A DNA stretch of 7,965 bases from assembly GCA_023432305.1 (NCBI GenBank), contig JAEYUT010000100.1:1-7965 (forward strand), given 5' to 3'. Shown here one piece after another: positions 1 to 6,726 of the stretch. Numbering within the stretch: position 1 is the first letter of the stretch; each line of letters opens with the position of its first letter. Under the pieces are notes generated by a model. That model saw nothing but the letters and a program-made list of their open reading frames with translations, was not told the DNA's origin and ran no database searches. The stretch comes from Actinomycetes bacterium (GTDB taxonomy: Bacteria > Actinomycetota > Actinomycetes > Actinomycetales > Microbacteriaceae). A program made the translations under genes and the position numbers.

Positions 1-2513
1 TCACCGCACTGCCCACCGCCGGTGACGGTCACCTGCCATCTGGTCGCTCCCTCGAGTCCGTCGCGAGGCGACTTCGGGCTCGCGGTCACGATGTGCACGC
101 CGGGGGCGAGGCGCACGGTCGCGCTCGTCGCGGGCACTCCGTCGACGGCGTAGTCGACGTCCTCGAAGAACGACACCCCCTCCACGAGACCGAGCGTCAG
201 GATCGCGCGGCCATCCGCCGTGCACTGATCGCTGAGCTGCGCGTTCGTGGGGAAGATCCCGAGCGTGTCTGGATCCTCCGGTGGAGTGTCGTCGCAGTCG
301 GGGGTGGCCGGCGGGTAGCTGAGCGCCACGACGATCTCCGGGTTCACCTGGATGGTCGCGCTCGTCACGCTGCGCGACCATCCGAAGTAGGCGGGGTCGC
401 TCGTCGGCTGCCAGGCGCCGTCGACCTGCACCCAGCCGGGCCATCCGGTGGGCTCGCCCGTCAGGGGGTCCACGCTGGCCCCGGGCCACAGCACCTTGCC
501 GGTGAGCGTTCCCGACGCGGGGATCGTGCCGAGATCGAGCGTCGCCGTCTCGCCTCCGGCACCGTTCAGCACGAGCTTCGCGTCGCGGTTCGCCGCCTCT
601 GCGTACGGGTCGGTGAGCACCACCTCGTAGCGGATCCACGCCACGTCGTTCAGGCACTCGCCGACCGCCGTCGAACCGGCGAGCGTCGCGCAGTCGCCCT
701 CGGGCTGTGCGATCACGAACGTCCAGCTCTTGGACCACGGTGCGGTCTTCGAGTTCGGCTTGGCGCCGGGGAAGGTCCAGCCGCTCGCGGCGGTCGCGAC
801 GACCGTCACCACGTCGCCGGGCTCGACGTCGTAGGTGCCGGGCTCAGTGGGGATGCCTCCCACCGTCCACGTGACGTGCTCGACGGCAGGCAGCGAGTAG
901 GTCGCGCCGCTCTCACATGTGGCCAGCGCGTGCGTGGGCAGCACCGCTGTGAGCTGGTTGCAGCCTCGCGGCTGGACGACGTAGGTGGGCTTGGGACCCG
1001 AGAAGCCCATGTCGTGCAGGAACTTCTCGGTGAAGGGGTTGCTGGGTCCGAACAGGTGCTCTGTCGGCTCGAGCGTGGGGTCATCGGCCCGGTAGGACGC
1101 GTAGATGTCGCCCTGACCGCAGGTCACCGGGGCCGCGAAGGGGTACTCCCCGGGCTCTGTGATGGGTCCGAGCTTCTGAGTCGTCTCGAGCTTCTGCGGC
1201 CACTGACCATCGCCGAGGTAGCGCCAGGCGGCTGCCGTCACGGAGAACGGCTTGCAGAGGGTCGCCCCCGCCGCACCGGCAGGCACGGTGATGACGCCGC
1301 TGTTGGTCGCGGGATCGTACGTGTAGCTCACCGCCGACGACCTGATGCACGGCGGCGGTGCGCAGCTCGGGTGCTTCGCGCTGAGCTTCGGGTCGAGCTT
1401 GCCGGTGAGGCTCAGAGTCGTCTTGCCGTTCGCGAACGTGTGACCGTCAGCGGCCGTCGCCGTCACGCTGTATCGACCGGCGCTGCTCGTGAGGGGCCCG
1501 AACGTGGCGTGCTGGATGGCTCCGAGTGCGACGCTCGCCGGGGCATCGCACGTCGCCGGGGTCACGACCACCTCAGCCGTGGCGGGCGGGCACGGAGGCA
1601 CCGTGACGTATGCGCCGAGCTCCTCGTGCCGGTAGTCGTACAGCGGCGGGAAGCCGATGTTGTCGACCGGGTACTGGATGTTCGCGGGGAAGGCGAACGT
1701 GCCGGTGTACTGCACCTTGTCCTGCTGCACGCCCCATCCGGGGCCGCACACGAAGCTGGGGAGGGCGGAGGGATCGATGCTCGCAAACCATCGGTTGCTC
1801 TGCTTGCTCGTGCGACCGTACTCGGCCAGCACGAGAGTCTGCAGCCCGGAGTTCTGCCAGGAGGCGGGCTTCTTCGGATCGGTCTTCTTGTAGACGTAGA
1901 ACGCGGCACCGTAGAGCGTGGGGTTCTGCGGTGCGCAGGCCGGGTCGTTCGGGGAGAGCCTGCCGGCGAGCTCGCCCGTGAAGGTGCGCGTCGACGACAG
2001 AGGGTCGGTGAAGGCGTAGCCCGGCGCCGCAGACGCCGTGACCGTGAACCAGCCGGGCCCCGTAGTGCGGCTGGGCGCTCCCCAGCTGACACCGGCGACG
2101 GGGGTTCCGAGCACGAGCTGCTCGCCCGTGGTGCACGTCGCGGGGGCGGTGGAGACGGACGCCGATACCGGCACCGCGCATCCGGCGGCGACGAACGCAT
2201 CGACGCTGACGCCCGCGGGCACCTTGTCGAGGTTCCTGCCTTCGAAATCGTCGAAGGCGGGGATGATGTCGTTCTCGTGGCCGGCGTGGGCCTCTCCGCC
2301 GCGGCGCTGCTCTGCGCCGAGCACGCCGCGCGCGTCGGTGCGCGTCAGCTCGTACGCTCCGCCGCGACCGGGTTTCCAGTGACAGACGCTGACCTTCTGG
2401 CCATCACCTCCTTGCGGGTGGCCGCCGGCGGCGGCGACAGAGGCGGACGCGGTCACGGAGAGACCGATGGCGATGAGAAAGGCGACGAAGGTCGCCACAG
2501 TTTTCGTGAACAC
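1..2513 (-). CDS. Large secreted Ig-like surface protein (C-terminus beyond window)
   Basis: The reading frame is open from a GTG at 2513-2511 to the left edge (837 codons, no stop), so the C-terminus is missing. The start is supported by an AAGGA Shine-Dalgarno 8 nt upstream and by the signal peptide that follows: FTKT, a hydrophobic core at residues 6-20 (VATFVAFLIAIGLSV), and likely Ala cleavage sites near 24-29. Residues 40-85 form a small module with KVSVCH, a Tyr, HAGHEND and IIP (C44, H45, H76, H79, D82). It resembles a module I recall at the N-terminus of actinobacterial secreted proteins; its function is unknown to me. After it come Ig-like beta units bounded by Cys pairs (C127-C193, C322-C384, C533-C608) carrying GxxxxVTA and TFTG/SLTG-type strands. 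Linker segments of about 110 residues separate them; the second contains SYTYDPATNSGVIT and GPSNPFTEKFLHDMGF. By analogy it is probably exported and wall- or membrane-anchored through the unseen C-terminus. A role in adhesion or envelope structure is inference only. Confidence 0.85.
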   Translation of the reverse strand, partial: MFTKTVATFVAFLIAIGLSVTASASVAAAGGHPQGGDGQKVSVCHWKPGRGGAYELTRTDARGVLGAEQRRGGEAHAGHENDIIPAFDDFEGRNLDKVPAGVSVDAFVAAGCAVPVSASVSTAPATCTTGEQLVLGTPVAGVSWGAPSRTTGPGWFTVTASAAPGYAFTDPLSSTRTFTGELAGRLSPNDPACAPQNPTLYGAAFYVYKKTDPKKPASWQNSGLQTLVLAEYGRTSKQSNRWFASIDPSALPSFVCGPGWGVQQDKVQYTGTFAFPANIQYPVDNIGFPPLYDYRHEELGAYVTVPPCPPATAEVVVTPATCDAPASVALGAIQHATFGPLTSSAGRYSVTATAADGHTFANGKTTLSLTGKLDPKLSAKHPSCAPPPCIRSSAVSYTYDPATNSGVITVPAGAAGATLCKPFSVTAAAWRYLGDGQWPQKLETTQKLGPITEPGEYPFAAPVTCGQGDIYASYRADDPTLEPTEHLFGPSNPFTEKFLHDMGFSGPKPTYVVQPRGCNQLTAVLPTHALATCESGATYSLPAVEHVTWTVGGIPTEPGTYDVEPGDVVTVVATAASGWTFPGAKPNSKTAPWSKSWTFVIAQPEGDCATLAGSTAVGECLNDVAWIRYEVVLTDPYAEAANRDAKLVLNGAGGETATLDLGTIPASGTLTGKVLWPGASVDPLTGEPTGWPGWVQVDGAWQPTSDPAYFGWSRSVTSATIQVNPEIVVALSYPPATPDCDDTPPEDPDTLGIFPTNAQLSDQCTADGRAILTLGLVEGVSFFEDVDYAVDGVPATSATVRLAPGVHIVTASPKSPRDGLEGATRWQVTVTGGGQCG

Positions 2514-2521
2514 GGGGGGAG

Positions 2522-2526
2522 TCCTT
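2522..2526 (-). promoter_or_regulatory. Ribosome-binding site of surface protein gene
   Basis: The minus strand reads AAGGA here, followed by an 8-nt spacer (CTCCCCCC) and then GTG at 2513. This site decides the GTG start: no other start codon nearby has both an SD and a following signal peptide. The spacer is mostly a run of six C. Confidence 0.7.
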
Positions 2527-2568
2527 GCAGGGGGGACCCACGCCGGGGCATGGGCAAGCGGGCACGCC

Positions 2569-2608
2569 CCGAAGGCACAGGCGCGGACGCCAGGGGGCAA
2601 GCCTTCGG
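2569..2608 (-). other. Nested stem-loop in leader of surface protein gene
   Basis: CCGAAGGC at 2569-2576 and GCCTTCGG at 2601-2608 are perfect 8-bp inverted arms. Inside them GGCG (2580-2583) and CGCC (2588-2591) form a second stem around a 4-nt loop. The structure lies 43-82 nt upstream of the RBS, so it would sit in the 5' leader if transcription starts upstream. I cannot match it to a known riboswitch class. It may be a folded leader element, an mRNA stabiliser or a chance GC-rich dyad. Confidence 0.4.
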
Positions 2609-2692
2609 AGTGCGATGTGGGGGGTGATCGGTACTGCCGTCGCCTGCCCGGTGGGAATGCTGCGGGGACAGCCCGCGCACGCGATGCCGCTC

Positions 2693-2722
2693 AAGATAGC
2701 GGGGCCCCTGTTCGGGGGGCAA
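2693..2722 (-). promoter_or_regulatory. Possible promoter of surface protein gene
   Basis: Reading the minus strand, TTGCCC (2722-2717) and TATCTT (2698-2693) are separated by 18 nt; each matches the housekeeping -35/-10 consensus at 4 of 6 positions. This would give a leader of roughly 170 nt containing the 2569-2608 stem-loop. No better TANNNT hexamer was seen closer to the gene. The match is weak. Confidence 0.3.
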
Positions 2723-2739
2723 TACCCCCGTTTCGCGAC

Positions 2740-2748
2740 TGTGGATAA
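2740..2748 (-). other. Isolated DnaA-box match
   Basis: The minus strand reads TTATCCACA, an exact match to the classical DnaA-box consensus. It lies in the intergenic region between the serine hydrolase terminator and the surface protein leader. No cluster of boxes, AT-rich unwinding element, dnaA or dnaN is nearby, so this is not an origin. It may be a chance 9-mer or an isolated DnaA site. Confidence 0.35.
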
Positions 2749-2759
2749 CCGCAACAGCC

Positions 2760-2782
2760 GCGCGGGATCGCCGCTCCCGCGC
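2760..2782 (-). terminator. Hairpin terminator of the M13 peptidase / serine hydrolase operon
   Basis: GCGCGGGA (2760-2767) and TCCCGCGC (2775-2782) form a perfect 8-bp GC-rich stem with a 7-nt loop. It begins on the base directly after the stop codon of the serine hydrolase gene. There is no clear U-tract, only a GCTGTTGCGGTT stretch after it. U-less hairpin terminators are common in high-GC actinobacteria, so termination is likely but not proven. Confidence 0.55.
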
Positions 2783-3691
2783 CTAGTGCACGTACTCCAG
2801 CACGTCGACGCCGACGGCGCGCAGCGCCTCGAGCACCCGCAGACGCGACGAGATGGAGCGGTCCGCGAACTGCACCGAGACCGCATAGGCGACACCGCGA
2901 CGCGGCCCCCGCAGCACGCCCGCCTCCGAGCGCACCCCCTCGTCGGTGCCCGTCTTGTTCACCAGCTGCAGGCCGTGATCGACCCCGCGATGCGACAGCG
3001 GGTCGACACCGAAGGCGCTCGCGACCATCGAGAGGTCGGTGTTGAGCGAGAGCCAGCCGAGCACGCGCGAGGAGGTGAGCGCATCGACCACCTGTCCGCG
3101 TGCGAGCGCCGCGAACAGCCAGGAGAGCTCCGCCGTCGACCCGACGGAGAGCTGCGGGGCGTCATCCGGACCGCGAGTGTCGCGCACCAGATCGAGAAGC
3201 GCCGTGCGCATGAGACCGAGGCTCTCGGTGCGACGACGCACCGCATCCAGCCCCACCTCGCGCAGCAGCACATTGGTGGCCAGGTTGTCGCTCGTCGCGC
3301 CCACGAGCGTCGCGACATCGGCAAGCGGAAGCGACCGCGCGTGCAGGTGCCGCCAGATCCCCGAATCGCCGACCGTGTCGCGTGCGGTCTTGTCGAGAAC
3401 CTCGAGCGCGGGAGCCCCGTGCTGGCTCAGACGCGCTGACACCTCGATCAGCAGCAGGATCTTGCCGATGGAGGCCGTCGGCAGCACGATCCGGTCGTCG
3501 ATCTGCAGGATGCGCTCATCCGAGTCCAGATCGATGACCGACGCCGACACCTGTGCGCCGCCATACGCCAGCTCACCGAGAGCGGTGAACGACCCCGCGA
3601 AACTCGCCTCCGAGCGCTCGGCGCGGTGACGCGGCACACGTGCCTGCTGCACGCGCGCCCGTCGTTCGCGGAGCACGGGGGTATCTACCAA
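2783..3691 (-). CDS. Class A beta-lactamase-like serine hydrolase
   Basis: The 302-residue protein carries the three penicillin-recognising motifs in order: SxxK (S74-I-G-K77), SDN (134-136) and KTG (246-248). The spacing fits the class A beta-lactamase fold: SDN to the following Ser-Thr is 52 residues, close to TEM. The omega-loop ExxLN motif with the deacylating Glu is absent; that stretch reads LVRDTRGPDDAP. It is therefore better called a beta-lactamase-related serine hydrolase or DD-peptidase-like protein than a resistance enzyme. No signal peptide or membrane segment is visible; the first 30 residues are Arg-rich. The TTG start at 3691 overlaps the upstream M13 peptidase stop by 7 bp and has no good RBS, suggesting translational coupling. 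A GTG at codon 6 (3676) or codon 18 are alternative starts. The substrate is unknown. Confidence 0.88.
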   Translation of the reverse strand: MVDTPVLRERRARVQQARVPRHRAERSEASFAGSFTALGELAYGGAQVSASVIDLDSDERILQIDDRIVLPTASIGKILLLIEVSARLSQHGAPALEVLDKTARDTVGDSGIWRHLHARSLPLADVATLVGATSDNLATNVLLREVGLDAVRRRTESLGLMRTALLDLVRDTRGPDDAPQLSVGSTAELSWLFAALARGQVVDALTSSRVLGWLSLNTDLSMVASAFGVDPLSHRGVDHGLQLVNKTGTDEGVRSEAGVLRGPRRGVAYAVSVQFADRSISSRLRVLEALRAVGVDVLEYVH

Positions 3692-5679
3692 ATGGTGACT
3701 CTGTCGTCGGGATCCAGCCAGAGGGCATCCGCCTGGGTGAGACCGAAGGCCTCGGCGAATACGTCGATGTAACGGACGATCTGGTTGCAGCGGAACTCAT
3801 TGGGCGAGTGCGGGTCGATCGACAGCAGGCGCAGGGCCTCCTCGTCGCGCGCCTTGATCTGCCAGGCCTGGGCCCAGCTGAGGAAGAAGCGCTCAGCGCC
3901 CGTGAGGCCGTCGACGACGGGCGGCTCCTCGCCGCCGAGCGACAGCAGGTACGCCTTCCACGCGATGCTGAGGCCGCCGAGGTCGCCGATGTTCTCGCCG
4001 ATCGTGAGGGCGCCGTTGACGTGGTGGCCCGGCAGCTGACGGGGCTCGAGCGCGTCGTACTGGGCGATGAGGGCCTTCGTGCGCTCTTCGAACGCGGCGC
4101 GGTCGGCCTCCGTCCACCAGTCGGTGAGCTTGCCGTCGCCGTCGTAGCGCGAGCCCTGGTCGTCGAAGCCGTGGCCGATCTCGTGGCCGATGACCGCACC
4201 GATCGCACCGTAGTTGGCTGCGGGGTCGCGATCCGCGTCGAAGAACGGATACTGCAGGATCGCCGCCGGGAACACGATCTCGTTGAACCCGGGGTTGTAG
4301 TACGCGTTGATCGTCTGCGGCGTCATGAACCATTCGTCGCGGTCGATGGGCTTGCCGATCTTGCCGAGCTCGCGGGCGAACTCGAACGCGCTCGTCGCGC
4401 GCACGTTGCCGACCAGGTCGGACGGATCGATGACGAGCGAGCTGTAGTCGCGCCACGTCACCGGGTAGCCGATCTTGGGCGTGAACTTCGACAGCTTCTC
4501 GAGCGCGCGCTGGCGGGTCTCGTCGGTCATCCAGTCGAGCTGCTCGATGGACTGGCGGTAGGCCTCCACGAGCCAGCCGACGAGCTCATCCATCGCCACC
4601 TTCGCCTCGGGGCGGAAGTGCCGCTCGACGTACACCTTGCCGACCGCTTCGCCCATCGCCCCCTCGACGAGCGAGACGCCGCGCTTCCAGCGGGCGCGCA
4701 GCTCGGGCGTTCCGGTGAGCGTCTTGCCGTAGAAGGCGAAGTTGGTCTCGACGACCTCGGCGTGCAGGTACGGGGCCACCGAGCGGATGAGCTGCATACG
4801 CAGCCAGTCACGCCACGCGGTGAGGTTCTCGTCGGTGAGCAGCTCGCCGAGCCCCTCGACGAAGCTCGGCTCGCGCACCACGAGGGTGTCGAATGCGCCC
4901 GCAGGGGCGGCGAGGCCCTCCAGCCAGGCGTCGAGCGGAGCATCGCCGGCGAGCGCGGCGGTCTCTGCCCACGTCATGAGGTTGTAGGTGGCCTGGCTGT
5001 CGCGCGTGCGCACGTTGTCCCAGTGGTGCGCGGCGATCGCGGTCTCGAGCTCGAAGATGCGGCGGGCGCGCTTGTTCGCCTTGTCGAAGCCGGCGAGCGT
5101 CAGCATCCGCTCGAGGTACTCCACGTAGGCGGTGCGGATCTCCTCGAACTTCTCCTCGCGGTAGTACGACTCGTCGGGAAGGCCGAGGCCCGCCTGCTCG
5201 AGGAACACGAGGTAGCGCTCGGGGTCGCCCGGGTCGTTGTCGACGAAGGCGCCGAAGAAACCCCCGACGCCGGTTCGCTCGAATGCGCCGAGCGCGTGCG
5301 CGAAGGAGCGGATGTCGGTGAGCGCGGCGACGGAGGCGAGGTCGGCGCGGATCGGATCCCAGCCGCGCGCCTCGATCTCGTCCTCGTCCATGAAGCTCGC
5401 GTAGAGGTCGCCGATCTTGCGCTCCTCGGTGCCGGTCGGGGCGCCCTGGGCCTCCTCGATGATCTCCCGCACCGCCTCCTCGGCGGCCTCGGCGAGAAGG
5501 TAGAAGGAGCCGTAGCGCGCCTTGTCGGAGGGGATCTCGGTGCGCTCGATCCACTTGCCGTTGACATGCCGGAACAGGTCGTCCTGGGGCCGCACGGCCG
5601 GGTCGAGCTCGTCGAGCGCGATACCGGACGCGTTGCCGGGGGTGAGAGCGTCGGTCACGGAGGGAGCGGCATCGGTCAT
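3685..5679 (-). CDS. pepO: M13 family zinc metallopeptidase (neprilysin/PepO-type)
   Basis: The complete 664-residue protein (ATG at 5679, TAG at 3687-3685) has the usual M13 length. The N-terminal half (VRPQDDLFRHVNGKWIERTEIP, near residue 30) is the typical family opening. The catalytic set is intact with neprilysin spacing: NAYYNP from N458 (41 residues before the zinc helix), HEIGH at 499-503 (zinc ligands H499 and H503, catalytic E500), ENIGD with E562 as third zinc ligand 63 residues after H499 and D566, then HSPNEFR (H624, R630). The C-terminus is VTIW, like the family's terminal Trp. M13 enzymes cleave short peptides, typically under about 40 residues. No signal peptide or transmembrane anchor is seen, so it should be cytoplasmic, unlike animal neprilysin. 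It is first in a two-gene operon with the serine hydrolase and is probably translated from a leaderless mRNA. The symbol is by family resemblance only. Confidence 0.95.
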   Translation of the reverse strand: MTDAAPSVTDALTPGNASGIALDELDPAVRPQDDLFRHVNGKWIERTEIPSDKARYGSFYLLAEAAEEAVREIIEEAQGAPTGTEERKIGDLYASFMDEDEIEARGWDPIRADLASVAALTDIRSFAHALGAFERTGVGGFFGAFVDNDPGDPERYLVFLEQAGLGLPDESYYREEKFEEIRTAYVEYLERMLTLAGFDKANKRARRIFELETAIAAHHWDNVRTRDSQATYNLMTWAETAALAGDAPLDAWLEGLAAPAGAFDTLVVREPSFVEGLGELLTDENLTAWRDWLRMQLIRSVAPYLHAEVVETNFAFYGKTLTGTPELRARWKRGVSLVEGAMGEAVGKVYVERHFRPEAKVAMDELVGWLVEAYRQSIEQLDWMTDETRQRALEKLSKFTPKIGYPVTWRDYSSLVIDPSDLVGNVRATSAFEFARELGKIGKPIDRDEWFMTPQTINAYYNPGFNEIVFPAAILQYPFFDADRDPAANYGAIGAVIGHEIGHGFDDQGSRYDGDGKLTDWWTEADRAAFEERTKALIAQYDALEPRQLPGHHVNGALTIGENIGDLGGLSIAWKAYLLSLGGEEPPVVDGLTGAERFFLSWAQAWQIKARDEEALRLLSIDPHSPNEFRCNQIVRYIDVFAEAFGLTQADALWLDPDDRVTIW

Positions 5680-5686
5680 GCCCGCC

Positions 5687-5692
5687 AGCCTA
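5687..5692 (-). promoter_or_regulatory. Leaderless -10 element of M13 peptidase gene
   Basis: The minus strand reads TAGGCT, then exactly 7 nt (GGCGGGC), then the ATG at 5679. In actinobacteria a TANNNT hexamer about 7 nt before the start codon is the hallmark of a leaderless transcript that begins at the A of ATG. No AGGAGG-like site is present. No convincing -35 was found. Confidence 0.6.
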
Positions 5693-5700
5693 TGACGCCC

Positions 5701-5719
5701 ATCCGAGTGCGCACCGGAT
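5701..5719. promoter_or_regulatory. Candidate shared operator between divergent leaderless promoters
   Basis: ATCCG (5701-5705) and CGGAT (5715-5719) are inverted 5-bp arms around a 9-nt centre containing the palindrome GTGCGCAC (5707-5714). The dyad centre (5710) is within 1 bp of the midpoint between the two -10 elements (5692 and 5730), covering both -35 regions. It could bind a dimeric regulator of both genes. The arms are short, so chance is possible. Confidence 0.35.
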
Positions 5720-5729
5720 CGACCCCACC

Positions 5730-5735
5730 TAGACT
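5730..5735 (+). promoter_or_regulatory. Leaderless -10 element of SDR gene
   Basis: TAGACT is followed by exactly 7 nt (GCCCCGC) and then the ATG at 5743. There is no Shine-Dalgarno upstream. This is the same geometry as the divergent M13 peptidase promoter and indicates a leaderless transcript. No convincing -35 was found. Confidence 0.65.
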
Positions 5736-5742
5736 GCCCCGC

Positions 5743-6726
5743 ATGGCAGCGACGAAGGTGCTCATCATCGGCGGCAACGGGATCATCAGCGCGTCGGTCT
5801 CCCGCCTCGCCGTGGAGCGCGGGTTCGAGGTGACGCTGCTCAATCGCGGGATCTCGACGACGCGTCCGCCCGTCGCGGGTGCGGAGACGATCGTCGGCGA
5901 CGCGAGGGATGCGGCATCTCTCCGCACGGCGATCGGAGATCGCGAGTTCGACATCGTCGCCAACTTCCGCTCGTTCCTGCCCGCGCAGGTGGAGGCGGAT
6001 GTGGAGCTGTTCAGCGGACGCACCGGGCAGTACCTGTACATCTCGAGCGCGTCCGCGTACCAGAAGCCGATCGCGCAGCTGCCGATCGTGGAATCGACGC
6101 CGCTGCGGAATCCGTTCTGGCAGTACTCGCGCGACAAGATCGCGAGCGAGGACGTGCTGGTGCGCGCCTACCGCGACACGGGCTTCCCGATGACGATCGT
6201 GCGCCCGTCGCACACCTACGACGCGACCCTCATCCCGCTCGAGGGCGGCTGGACGACGCTGCAGCGGATGCTCGACGGTCGCCCGATCGTGGTGCATGGC
6301 GACGGCACGAGCTGGTGGACCCTCACCCATGCCCGCGATTTCGCGCGCGCCTTCGTGGGCCTCTTCGGCAATCCGCATGCGATCGGCTCGCCCGTGCACA
6401 TCACCGGTGATGAATCGCTCACGTGGGATGAGATCGCGCGTCTGCTCGGTCGCGCCCTCGGCGTCGAGCCCGAGATCGTGCACGTGGCCTCGGATGAGAT
6501 CGCGCGCGCGATCCCCGAGATGGGACCGGGACTGCTCGGCGACAAGGCGCATTCGGTGCTCTTCGACAACACGCGCATCAGGACGCTCGTGCCGGGCTGG
6601 GTGGCGACGACTCCTTTCGCGGAGGGTGCCCGCGAGATCGTGGAATGGCACCTCGCGGATCCGTCGCGCCGCACGGTGGATGCCGAGCTCGATGCCGCAT
6701 TCGACCTGCTCACGGCGCTCGCGTAG
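5743..6726 (+). CDS. NAD(P)-dependent extended SDR (epimerase/dehydratase-like)
   Basis: The 327-residue protein opens with a Rossmann beta strand and nucleotide loop, KVLIIGGNGIIS (residues 5-16). The third glycine of the GxxGxxG pattern is replaced by Ser16. YLYISSASAY (97-106) carries the catalytic Ser region, and Y128-S-R-D-K132 is the YxxxK active site, 22 residues after Y106. MTIVRPSHTY and WWTLTHARDFARAFVGL are typical of the extended/atypical SDR superfamily that includes NDP-sugar epimerases and CSP41-like proteins. The length fits that group. An intact Tyr/Lys pair suggests a working oxidoreductase, but the sugar or other substrate cannot be told from sequence. The start is fixed by the TAGACT-N7-ATG promoter. 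It is divergent from the M13 peptidase gene and convergent with lacI, with a long inverted repeat beginning directly after its TAG. No sugar-pathway genes are adjacent. Confidence 0.92.
   Translation: MAATKVLIIGGNGIISASVSRLAVERGFEVTLLNRGISTTRPPVAGAETIVGDARDAASLRTAIGDREFDIVANFRSFLPAQVEADVELFSGRTGQYLYISSASAYQKPIAQLPIVESTPLRNPFWQYSRDKIASEDVLVRAYRDTGFPMTIVRPSHTYDATLIPLEGGWTTLQRMLDGRPIVVHGDGTSWWTLTHARDFARAFVGLFGNPHAIGSPVHITGDESLTWDEIARLLGRALGVEPEIVHVASDEIARAIPEMGPGLLGDKAHSVLFDNTRIRTLVPGWVATTPFAEGAREIVEWHLADPSRRTVDAELDAAFDLLTALA

Noticed and set aside
1..738. Minus-strand 245-codon frame ending at a stop at the left edge
   Set aside because: It overlaps the surface protein in another frame and its product is a low-complexity Arg-rich sequence. 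The real frame runs off the edge without a stop.
93..2627. Long plus-strand open frame of 844 codons opposite the surface protein
   Set aside because: It is Arg/Gly/Ala-rich with no domain, signal or RBS, and lies antisense to a frame with a signal peptide, recognisable Cys-bounded units and an SD. It is a GC-driven shadow.
2704..2729. Competing G/C hairpins (GGGGG-N5-CCCCC versus CCCC-N5-GGGG) as an attenuator
   Set aside because: The runs are simple homopolymers that pair easily by chance, and they lie at or upstream of the possible promoter rather than clearly within a transcript.
2740..2748. Replication origin suggested by the DnaA box
   Set aside because: There is only one box, with no AT-rich region and no replication genes.
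2525..3439. Plus-strand 304-codon frame over the leader and serine hydrolase
   Set aside because: It is antisense to a gene with three intact active-site motifs and has no RBS or domain.
2783..3691. Antibiotic-resistance beta-lactamase
   Set aside because: The deacylating Glu of the omega loop and a signal peptide are both absent.
3640..6726. Plus-strand 1028-codon open frame
   Set aside because: Only the last 327 codons (from 5743) are the SDR. The upstream part is antisense to the M13 peptidase and has no recognisable features; the leaderless promoter fixes the start at 5743.
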